Assembly: GCF_037126465.1 (NCBI RefSeq)
Contig: NC_088202.1
Coordinates: forward strand, 26,520,213-26,584,212
Reading direction: 5' to 3'
DNA length: 64,000 nucleotides
Origin: Ornithodoros turicata
Taxonomy: Eukaryota > Arthropoda > Arachnida > Ixodida > Argasidae
Shown here: in pieces, positions 46,640 to 56,300 of the stretch
Layout of the letters: every line of letters begins with the position of its first letter
Position numbering within the stretch: the first letter of the stretch is position 1
Translations under genes and position numbers: made by a program
Notes under the pieces: model-generated
What the model was told of the DNA's origin: nothing
Databases searched by the model: none
Seen by the model: only the letters and a program-made list of their open reading frames with translations

Positions 46640-47050
46640 TGAAATTAGGAGAATCAACACCAGCCACGAAGTGTACACTTACCTGACGGGACGCAACACT
46701 GCAGCCGCTGCTCCGAACAAACAACAAAAACCTACAGCACAACAGTCATGGTGTGAATACATGCGAAGCTTAATCACACACTCCGATCACACAGCTTACC
46801 CATTACGACGCAAAATCATATCCTCCTTCCTTCTTTCATGGCCTGCAACAACGAGAATGAAATTAGCAGAAGCAACACCGGCCACGAACTGATACTTGTA
46901 CGCTTACCTGACGGGACGCAACACTGCAGCCGCTGCTCCAAACAAACAACAAAAGCCAACAGTCATGGTGTGAATACAAGTGGAGCTTAATCACACACTT
47001 CGGTCACACAGCTTACCCCATACGACGCAAAATCACGGCCTCCTTTGTTC
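46640..47050 (-). repeat. ~225-bp tandem duplication with splice-donor consensus
   Basis: Two similar copies (about 46640-46860 and 46862-47050) each contain on minus GCAGTGTTGCGTCCCGTCAG followed by GTAAG, a perfect donor. They could be duplicated 5' non-coding exons of the parent transposon. No ORF of note. Confidence 0.5.
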
Positions 47051-47884
47051 ACAAATGGACGAGCGAGCGCGGAGACCGTTCAAACGTCTTGCAACGGTTC
47101 CAACGACATTCCGATGATGCTAATGGCGATGACTCCTTCGTGACGAGGCGAGGGGCGAGGGTGAAGCACGGCGGCGCAGAGTCAAAATGTGGAGCAAACT
47201 TGTCGCATGCGCATGATCCTCATGTGGTCGTATAAGTTGGAAATATATTGCATAATAAACTGAAATATAAATAATACGAGGAAGCGCCTTCCCAAAGCCA
47301 ACGAAAATGTATTTAGAGCTTTAGTGTGCAGCTAAAATGTGGCAAAGTGTCATTTAAGCTACATTTGATCATAAGTTCAGATTCAAATACCGCTTTGTTT
47401 AGTGGAAAGACGGTAACACTGATCTGTCTACCTCCCGTTTTTTTTTTTACTCACCCTGAAATTGCTAATATTACCCATACAGCCTGTCTCCCAATGAATA
47501 GATTCACAAATATGCCTCTATACATATATACCGCCACCCCCCACCCCGTTAGGAAATGCTCGGTACCCCCAGAGGTCGACCTCTGGGACATTACTGGCCG
47601 ATAATGCAGTAATTAATAATACAAAATATATCTATAAAATAAAACGGTCGAAATAAATACTCATTACACAGGTGCACAGAAAGTCCACAAAGCGTCAACA
47701 ACGACACCTATGTACATTGTCCACACAAGGTACACATAAGGTATTTCAAAAGACTGTCAACATGATGTCAACAGCAATTCCTGTTGACTTGATCAACAAG
47801 AAGTCGAAGTCAACACACTGTCAAGACAGGAAACAAGAAGTCCACAAGAAGTCTGCAGAAAGACAAAATGCATTTTCATAAGGG

Positions 47885-48545
47885 ACGCGCTAAGCAGTCT
47901 TATCATTATTCATACACACTTGATAATCGCTCGATCCTAAAATCTGATTCATACAAGTATCTTGGAGTGCATCTTGCATCTAATTTAAGCTGGGGTAACC
48001 ATATTAATTCCATAATCAGCGATGCCAACCGCAAACTAGGATTTATACGCCGCAACTTAAAACATGCTCCTCCGACGATAAAGAAACTAGCTTACACCAC
48101 GTTGATTAGACCAAAATTAGAATACGCGTGCAGTATATGGGATCCTCACGTCGCTAACCTTGCCAACCTTCTTGAAGCATTACAGAACCGGGCTGCTCGT
48201 TTTATTAGTAATGTCTATCATTATCCTTCAAGTATTACAGCTATTAAACAATCCATTGACCTTCCTGAACTCGACACACGCAGGAAATTTATGGGGCTCT
48301 GTCTCTATCACCAATTCTTTCACACCAGTTCATTGAGACCCAGTTTTCTGTTACCAGCTGTACATATATCATCGCGACTGGATCACCCCTTTAAAGTCGA
48401 ACCTTTCTCAAGTAAAACCACACATTTTTCTCGCTCTTTTTTTCCTCGATGCACCACCGAATGGAATAGTCTTCCATTGCCGCTAGTCATCACTCGTGAT
48501 ATAACCGCTTTCAAACGTGAACTTTTGCATTTTCTCCAGATTTAA
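47885..48545 (+). pseudogene. LINE ORF2 C-terminal part
   Basis: Continues the frame after the insertion: DSYKYLGVHLASNLSWGNHI, DANRKLGFIRRNL, LIRPKLEYACSIWDPH, RAARFISNVYHYPSS and RSFFPRCTTEWNSLP, the standard thumb and tail of CR1/L2-like ORF2, ending with a natural stop at 48543-48545. About 330 bases of 3' untranslated sequence follow. Confidence 0.85.
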
Positions 48546-48992
48546 GTTACCGTACAGTTCATGCATATTATCGTTATTTTACATGTATTCGTTATGTCTC
48601 ACTCTAAGTATATATCTGTTCATCTATCATTTTACGTGTGTGTCTAGCTGTAAATATCGTGTTATCTTGTTCTTTACTTAGTATCAGTGTGCCTAGCAGT
48701 GTGATATATACGCGTTTCATCTTGCTTGTTGTTCATGAGTGTATCTAGCTACAAATATGCGCGAGTTTTTCTTGTTTGTTGTTTATCTCGTTCCTTTTCC
48801 TTTTACTCTGTAACTCCCTCCCTCATGTAACGCCCCATCGGGGTAATTTGAGGTATTTGCATAAATAAATAAATAAAATATTATCACAGGACACGAGAAC
48901 AAGTACACTGAAAATAGGGTGCCATATTCATGTCTTCTCAATGCATACTTCTATGGGCAGTTTATGCAGCCCCCCCAAAAAAAACATAAAAC

Positions 48993-49135
48993 AAAAATTT
49001 ACATAATTAAACTTACGTTACACGACAATCACATGAGGAGGTGGCAAAAAACCAATAAGAAGAAATACCATTGACCGCATGACCCTAGGTGGTGTAGTTT
49101 TTTTATTATAATGACACGTTTTTTGGGACATCCTG
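48993..49135. mobile_element. mariner-type MITE, right-end fragment
   Basis: TTTACATAATTAAACTTACG, TGAGGAGGTGGCAAAAA, CATTGACCGCATGACCCTAG and the end TTTTTTGGGACATCCTG then TA match the right arm of the 872-bp copy at 25767. The left portion is missing. Confidence 0.75.
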
Positions 49136-49454
49136 TATAACGGAGCGGAAACAGAGGGCAGAAGAAGGCGCGGAAAATAAGGAAATGAGATTCATCACCA
49201 AAAAATTCAGCCGTAACAACACGAAACCGCGTTTAAGAGGAATCAAATATACTACAGTACTGGCGCATTTCCCTGGCACGGCCCCCATTTTGCCCAGTAT
49301 TATCACGCATTTTGTTGTTATGTTGTGTTGGATGCCAGTACACAATAACAAGCAATGGAAGGATGTAACTAAAATTAGAAGTAGAAGAACGACAAAACAC
49401 AATATGTATGGCCGAAGCCGTCCTACGTTTAGGTGTGGCCCGTGCTGTTTATAA

Positions 49455-49455
<1 letters not shown>
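49136..49455. other. no recognisable gene
   Basis: Contains short ORFs; nothing assignable. Confidence 0.3.

Positions 49456-49493
<38 letters not shown>
49456..49493. repeat. (TA)n microsatellite
   Basis: About 19 TA units directly abutting the first 236-bp hammerhead unit. Confidence 0.9.
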
Positions 49494-49497
<4 letters not shown>

Positions 49498-49523
49498 TAT
49501 AAGTCCCAAACGTCGCCACACCA

Positions 49524-49569
49524 GCATTGGACAGCTGTTTCGGCCTTATTGGGCCTTCATCAGCAATGC
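49524..49569 (-). ncRNA. hammerhead ribozyme, unit 1
   Basis: Minus strand: GCATTG (stem I), CTGATGA core, an extra A, stem II GGCC / GGCC with a CAATAA loop, GAAA core, stem III A-C-A / U-G-U with a GC loop, triplet GTC, CAATGC (stem I return, six perfect pairs). Confidence 0.75.
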
Positions 49570-49759
49570 GTAAGTGGGCGACGTTTGAGCGAGTGGCGTC
49601 GGAAGGTCACGTGGAACGTGATGTCCTCCCGTCAGGGTGAGTGACTCACCTCTGAAAGCCCAGTGCGAAGCCAGTAAAGTATTAAATGAAGAAAAATAGC
49701 ATACGCTCTTTGGCTGCACGTTGAACATCTGTTTATAAGTCCCAAACGTCACCACACCA

Positions 49760-49805
49760 GCATTGGACAGCTGTTTCGGCCTTATTGGGCCTTCATCAGC
49801 AATGC
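49760..49805 (-). ncRNA. hammerhead ribozyme, unit 2
   Basis: Same 46-base motif as unit 1, all core and stem positions identical, 236 bases downstream. Confidence 0.75.
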
Positions 49806-49995
49806 GTAGGTGGGCGACGTTTGAGCGAGTGGCGTCGGAAGGTCACGTGGAACGTGATGTCCTCCCGTCAGGGTGAGTGACTCACCTCTGAAAGCCCAGT
49901 GCGAAGCCAGTAAAGTATTAAATGAAGAAAAATAGCATACGCTCTTTGGCTGCACGTTGAACATATGTTTATAAGTCCCAAACGTCACCACACCA

Positions 49996-50041
49996 GCATT
50001 GGACAGCTGTTTCGGCCTTATTGGGCCTTCATCAGCAATGC
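49996..50041 (-). ncRNA. hammerhead ribozyme, unit 3
   Basis: Same 46-base motif, identical core and stems. Confidence 0.75.
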
Positions 50042-50231
50042 GTAGGTGGGCGACGTTTGAGCGAGTGGCGTCGGAAGGTCACGTGGAACGTGATGTCCTC
50101 CCGTCAGGGTGAGTGACTCACCTCTGAAAGCCCAGTGCGAAGCCAGTAAAGTATTAAATGAAGAAAAATAGCATACGCTCTTTGGCTGCACGTTGAACAT
50201 ATGTTTATAAGTCCCAAACGTCGCCACACCA

Positions 50232-50277
50232 GCATTGGACAGCTGTTTCGGCCTTATTGGGCCTTCATCAGCAATGC
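50232..50277 (-). ncRNA. hammerhead ribozyme, unit 4
   Basis: Same 46-base motif, in the last, truncated direct unit. Confidence 0.75.
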
Positions 50278-50356
50278 GTAGGTGGGCGACGTTTGAGCGA
50301 GTGGCGTCGGTCCACGTGACCTTCCGACGCCACTCGCTCAAACGTCGCCCACCTAC

Positions 50357-50402
50357 GCATTGCTGATGAAGGCCCAATAAGGCCGAAACAGCTGTCCAAT
50401 GC
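50357..50402 (+). ncRNA. hammerhead ribozyme, inverted copy
   Basis: Identical motif on the plus strand, within the inverted partial unit. Transcripts crossing the array would place this copy antisense to units 1-4. Confidence 0.75.
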
Positions 50403-50477
50403 TGGTGTGGCGACGTTTGGGACTTATAAACATATGTTCAACGTGCAGCCAAAGAGCGTATGCTATTTTTCTTCATT

Positions 50478-50501
50478 TATATATATATATATATATATAT
50501 A
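50478..50501. repeat. (TA)n microsatellite
   Basis: TA run directly after the inverted hammerhead unit. Confidence 0.9.
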
Positions 50502-51133
50502 CGGAGTATTTGCTTAGAAAATATTATAATTAAGTTAGTTTACGTGTCTTCCATTGTGCTTATGCATGATGCTCATCCTCATTGTATATTTGGTTAAACA
50601 TTTCTAATGATAATTGTGTGGTTCGCTCCTCCCAAAATCTGATTGCCAGTCAGAATTTATCTCACATTCGTTTGATCGCCGTTTGTTACGAGGGTTGCGC
50701 GATCAGAAACGTAGCCTCCGCCCGCATATTGTGGTTGTTGTTGAGAGAGGTCAGCCAATATTTGGCTTGCTTGATTGTGCTTGTATCACCTATTTGCATC
50801 GCGCCATTCGGCAATGGGTTCGTTTCAACGTATGCTGTCAAAAGATGTTCTAGACATTCTTTCAATTATGCATTATGAAGAATAAAAGACCTAGTTCAGC
50901 TGGTTGAGAAATATACACAGCATGGAATTTAATTCACAAAATATGATAAAGATTCGTGATCCTTTCTTTCTTTCTTTTTTTTTTTTTTGTAAGCAAAGAT
51001 TGATGCATCATGCCTCTGAATTTCAATGACATAATTGTACCGATTCTTCCCCGTCAATTCTATCCTTCGGGTGTAGAAGTTGTACAGATCACGCTTCTCT
51101 ACACTGTTGTACTTGCTTCTCTACTCTGATCTA
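50502..51133. other. no recognisable gene
   Basis: Short ORFs and a T-rich tract near 50965-50990. Confidence 0.3.
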
Positions 51134-51262
51134 CACTTTCGAAATGAACTTCACCGTATAGCACGCTCCTAGCCAACCATCTTCTAGAATGATATCGTTA
51201 TCTGCCCTGATTTGTTGAAAACGGGAGGCGTACACCCTTTTCTGACAATTATGAGGAGCATA
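51134..51262. mobile_element. CACTCT-family MITE, half copy
   Basis: CACTTTCGAAATGAACTTCA, then AGCACGCTCCTAGCCAACCA, then GATATCGTTATCTGCC and AACGGGAGGCGTACAC match the left half of the MITE at 45966; the right half is missing. Confidence 0.6.
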
Positions 51263-53255
51263 AGTCGTCACGATGCCCACTCGTGTGGGACCAGAGACGG
51301 TAAGCTACTTCGACATTCTCCACCCTTTAGTAACTTGCGCAATCTCTTATTGATGTTTCCTTTCTTTGTATGAAGACCCTTGAATGGTGTACAAGAGAGT
51401 ATTCGGTGAAAATCACTTGGTGGTCCACCGCAGTTGATATGGTCGTTGAGTTTCAATAAGTGACGGTACATCAGATGCTGTACAGCGATATTGAACTTCT
51501 AGTCATTCGACATCATTGTAACAACTGGTAGATGAAAATAATTGCATTGCCGCGGTAGTGGAACATATCGCGTGATAACATATAAGATTTTTATCTACTT
51601 TCTATGTCAACAGTTAGATGTAATTTCAGCAAATCCATAATGAATCGCGCGATATACACTGCTTGTAGATGTTACTTTGATATGACTGCTTTCTTGATGA
51701 ATGTAATGCCCTTTGCGATGATTACGATTACATCTGGGGTCGAGTACTTCAGTTCTTCGTTAGCCGACCTCAAGATAGCTGTGCAGATATTTTTATAACT
51801 ATTGTAGATGTGACATGCAAATTATTGCACCTTCAATTCTGTAATATCTACCATATCTCCGAGTGCGACCATGTCTATATGACGTATCGAAATGCAGCCT
51901 TAATGGAATCGTTTCGAGGCTCTTCTTTTTCGAAGCAATTTTTTATCACGTCTTCCCATGACTCACGGTAACGTGCGCAAAATACGTCCATCTCATCGAT
52001 GACTATTCCTTGTTTGTTCTGTTTTACAGAGTGCTCTACACTTAATTAAAGCATACCTGTGCTCGTTTTATTTGTTAAAATTTGTGTTGCTATAAGGCTT
52101 AGAATGTAATTCAAATCCCGCCCATGTAGCCTTTACGGAAACTGATTTACAAAAATATGTGATGTGAAAGAAAAAAACGTCTGCTTTCAATAATTTTATG
52201 TATGAGACCCTGTGAGAATCCTCCCCTCTCTGCGAGTACAATGACTATCCCGCGGGGGTAACCTTGTCATATTTCTGTATGGTTGATCCATGTAGAACTT
52301 CCTGTTGCAAAGTTACTATAAACAGTTGGAAGTCATTAAAATTTATTTCTCGTGCATTCATCTTTCAATCAATCAGTCATCAATCATTCAGTGCTTTCAT
52401 ACGTCAAGCGTCCTGGAACAGCTGGTCGCACCAGTGCGACCTACGTTTTAATTTTTTTCTTTCTATTTCTATTCTTTCTCGTCTTCATTGAGTGTTGTCT
52501 CGCCGATGTTAGCACAACATTCCTCGCTTGCTTAGAAAATGATTGCCTGAATTAATTGCTCGCTTGTGGTTTGTTTCAGGTGTTCCCTCGATTAACGAGA
52601 ATAAAAAATATTGATCTTGAGTCGAATATTCTCTGAGTCGGGAAAGCCTCATATTTCTTAGTTGCATTTCAGATGAATACTTGTGTTGTTTCTTTGTGGC
52701 TGCTGCCTATAGAACATCCTGGTGGCCGATTTCACGTCAAATCAGGCAGGCAGGTCCCATTCCATTCCTGGATTTTCAATATTTTTTATAATTAGTAGCT
52801 TATCATATATGATGATAAAGAGTTGTAAAATGAATGATTTCTACCAATAATACAAATAGTGTATGCATTGGGTTTCGTTCGTTCGTTCTGTGATTCGGCT
52901 GGGTTCTCCTCCTTCACACAGATTGGCAACATAATTCCCAGCACCATTTGCGTTTAATAAATATATTGGCAATATAATTGGCTTTAATAAATATACTGCA
53001 ACTTGTACTTTTGTGTATGTCTGCTGCGTGCATGTCTATATAGTTGCGTGCTTGTGCGCGTAATCTACCGCCACATCACGGTGCTGCGCACTTCCTCCGG
53101 CGCCCTTGGAGGCGGGGGGATGGGGGGAGGGGGCGCGTGTAATCTATATCCCGCGTTGTACTCTTTACGCTTTTCCCTCCCAACCTAATCATACTACTGA
53201 GTTTGAACCGCGGCAGGATCTAGCAAACACAGTGCCTAGGACGTCGTTAAGGACC
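51263..53255. other. no recognisable gene; upstream of the protease gene
   Basis: Short ORFs only. TATATAG at 53036 and TATATCC near 53147 are possible promoter elements upstream of the protease ATG at 53256, but neither has a convincing initiator. Confidence 0.3.
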
Positions 53256-53322
53256 ATGAGGGATGCAGTAATAGTTACCTGTACCTTGATCTTGCTGGTC
53301 GGCTCTTTCTCTAGCAACCCTA
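53256..53322 (+). CDS. serine protease exon 1 (signal peptide)
   Basis: ATG in context GGACCATGA with A at -3; 22 codons plus one base; donor GTAAGT at 53323. Its phase fits the acceptor at 55489 exactly, which is the main support for linking it to the protease. Confidence 0.6.
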
Positions 53323-56300
53323 GTAAGTCTAACTCTACTTAAGCACTGAATCGTATTGTATTTGTAATAAGTAACTCAGGTTAGGCTCGCAGGCATAGCT
53401 CGGCGCGATCATGATCGCGGCAGCCTTGCCAGTGCTTCGTGATCGCACTCGTGATCGCGATCATCAGGCTTTGATAAGGCATTTCGATCATGATTGCGCC
53501 GAGCTATGCTCGCAGGTGAAGTTATCGAAAGCTTTAAACTAACGAGTGACGACCTCTAACCCAGTTACTAGTTTATAGCATTTGTGAAGGCGAACAGTGC
53601 GGATATCGATAATGCACATAATTCCAGGGGGAAATGTGCGGCTCTCACGGTACCTTTCGTCGCTTCAATCTCACCATAATTCATCCTCTCATATTAACCA
53701 CTGTGAAGTGGGGTAGTGTCCTGTGGCTACCACGGGGAAACATCCCATGTCATCATCACTTCTTCATTTATTGTTGTTGTTGTCTCGAAGAGGTGCAAGT
53801 GAAATCCGAGTCTGCAAGCTACTATGAACTATCGTATCACGCGCGGTCCTACCTGGTGCGTAGTGTTCTGCACGGGCGCGTGTGGCATCTCAGTCATGTT
53901 TCGATCGCCCCCCACGCTGCTGTGACGCGCATCCATTCATGCCTCTCGTCGTTCTTCTGGAAGAAGCGAAGGGGACCAAGGTCACCAAATGTAGAGGAGG
54001 TGGAGTTCCTCTACATGAGCCCCGACCGGCGATGATGGTACGCCACGGAGAGGCGGTGACGGTGGCCTATCTCCATGGCCGCGCCGGTGGAACTGAAGCC
54101 GGTGCTCCACGCGCGTGGCCATCGTTGTCGTCGTTGTCGTCGTCCGCTACACAGTCTCGCGAACCATGCTTTCGTTCCCGCAGTCTGCTGGCGGAGTCAA
54201 CCTTCCCGATGTTGGGTTGATGAACCGGGGCATTGCGCTCAGCACCACACTGCGAATTCTCAATGCCGCGGACTCTCCAACTAAAGTTTTGCTCGGCCTC
54301 TGGTGGGACGCTCTCCAACATGGCCATCGTGCAGCTCCTCACCGATTTCACGCGGCGGTTCGGGCTTACTATCAGAAGGTCTCGTCTCTGCTCCCCGCTG
54401 CTTCCAGTTTGCAATCCACTTCGCCTTCAACGATGACCAAACTAGTTTTGCTGGACTCTGCCGCAACCACTGAGAGCCTTCGAAGACGGGTGGACTATGC
54501 TTCAGGCATCTCTTGGACATCGTTCGTCGGCCCGTGGCTTCCTGGTCAACTGCGCGACATCATTTGGTCCTTTGCCTGGCGGATACTTCCCACACGCGAC
54601 TGGCGTGGGACATCACATCAACTGAGGCCTGCCCGTACTGCGGCAGGGCAGAAACAAACTGCCACGTGCTATTCGAGTGCCGCATTTCCCGCATCTTCTG
54701 GCACTTGGTTACACGTTGCACGAATGTGCTTTGTCCCGTGCAGTGTGATCAAAGGCGCCCAAAGAGGCTGAGTGTGCTATTCGCTGCGTGTGGCGCTGCA
54801 GTGTTGTGGAAGGCCCGTTGCAAGGCTGTCGCTCAACGGCGGCGGAACATCCCCGTTTTGCTGCTGGTTCGTCAACTGCGCATTCTCGTGACGAATAGCT
54901 TGCAACAAGAACTGTTTGCACTCGGCGGCGACGAGTTTCTGCAGCGGTGGCGGTTCCACCCTTCGCTTTTGGTGCAAGGGGGCTCCGTATCTGTCCGAGG
55001 TGTCCCTCCGTGAACAGTACTCCTCCCATCACTCATCACTCCCATCACTCGTCTCATGCTCCATCGAATGTAAATAGTGCATATCCCTCTTGTATCAGCG
55101 TAGCAATGCATATATCGCCCCTCATAACTCATAAATTGTAAATATTGTTTTGAGGCGCTGTCCATGTACTGACCGTCCACGTCGTGTTAAATTTTCCTAC
55201 AACAAGAAATGTTCTCCAACCTATATGTTACTTCCCTCAGCACATAACGTGCACAATAATTCACCGTGTTCCCCTTGGATAACTCATGTCCTGCCTTCGT
55301 GCACTCAGTGTGACAGTTCAATGACCTCTTATTAATAGCGCTACTAGCGTCTGTTTCAGTGCAACCCAGACATAACCGTAGGCAACCATTTACGTTAATC
55401 AATAACACACACAGCTACAACAACACATTACGTAAACGAAAGAAGAAGTGGTTTGGAATGTTCAAGTAACTGACGTACAAACAATCTAGATACACGTGAA
55501 GCCATAGAGTGCGGCAGAAGCAGAGTGGAGGTCGAAGGAATCGTCGGTGTCAGAGCAGCGAGGGAAGGACAACTTCCTTACCAGGTGAGATTCCCGATGA
55601 AACCTAGTCCTGTAATTCATTGCTTAAGAGCGACAGAAATCACTTTATTTCATTACAACTCGCACAGCTATAAATTATGTTGCAACCTTTGAATATCGGA
55701 GAATGCGGTAACTCGTGTCTGATATAGAGGGCAAACAGACCAAAGGGGCGTACACAAAGGATATCCGGCAGACGGGTTTGGCCTAGAAAGAGTCGTGTCC
55801 GTCCTGGAAAGTAAAGAAAGAAAGAAAGAAAGTGAATGAATGAGAATATTGCCTATATTGTTGCTCCCTCATAACATTGCTGTCTTATTCACCATGATAA
55901 CCCATCGATTTCAGGTATCACTTACTATGTACGGGTTTCACTACTGTGGCGGTGTCATCATCTCAGGACGCACGGTGGTAACTGCAGCGCATTGTGTGCG
56001 GAAGTAAGATCGCATCAGTAAACAACCGCAAATATATAGTAGATTGAGAAACATAATAAAAATGATTATGATAAGTAATGATTAAATGAAAGGGCAGAGA
56101 AGTGAGGAAGTGAGGCAGAGAAGGGAGGAATGACAACCCTCACTCCCGCTCACGTACGACACTCGTATGATGCACTGCAATCAAGGTACACGATAAAACA
56201 GAACCCCCCCACACACACGCAAAAAAAAAGAAATAAAAGAAAAGAGTATAGGTTAGACAAAAGAGTAAGCAGCATGTTACTGCAGCTGCCACTAGGAGGA

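Larger units (their letters stand above)
45699..47884. mobile_element. 2186-bp TIR element inserted in the LINE
   Basis: Ends are perfect 14-bp inverted repeats: CCCTTATGAAAATG at 45699-45712 and CATTTTCATAAGGG at 47871-47884. Beyond them the arms share scattered TTCTTGTTGACTT / GTCAACA motifs, as in subterminal transposase-binding arrays. The LINE frame is continuous across the insertion. No transposase is encoded. Its right end is related to 14500-14726, next to the Transposase_21 fossil. No clear target duplication. Confidence 0.8.
44781..48877 (+). mobile_element. CR1/L2-like LINE, 5'-truncated, split by an insertion
   Basis: Two parts in the same frame make one ORF2: 44781-45698 and 47885-48545, with 45699-47884 being foreign. 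The 3' end is (AAATA)n at 48860-48877, typical of LINE tails. No endonuclease domain precedes the RT, so the copy is 5'-truncated. Confidence 0.8.
49493..50477 (-). mobile_element. 236-bp hammerhead tandem array plus inverted copy (retrozyme-like)
   Basis: GTTTATAAGTCCCAAACGTC begins units at 49495, 49731, 49967 and 50203, exactly 236 apart. The units are nearly identical. The fourth is cut at GTGGCGTCGG (50310) and joined head-on to an inverted partial unit (50311-50477). Each unit contains one hammerhead. There is no protein-coding capacity, and (TA)n borders both sides. Small tandem repeats with type I hammerheads are described in animals as retrozymes, thought to use Penelope-type reverse transcriptase; that mobiliser is an inference here. 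Confidence 0.75.

Noticed and set aside
54060..54420. Conserved-looking Arg/Val-rich ORFs near 54.1 kb as host exons
   Set aside because: They are GC-rich frames overlapping the LINE ORF2 remains.
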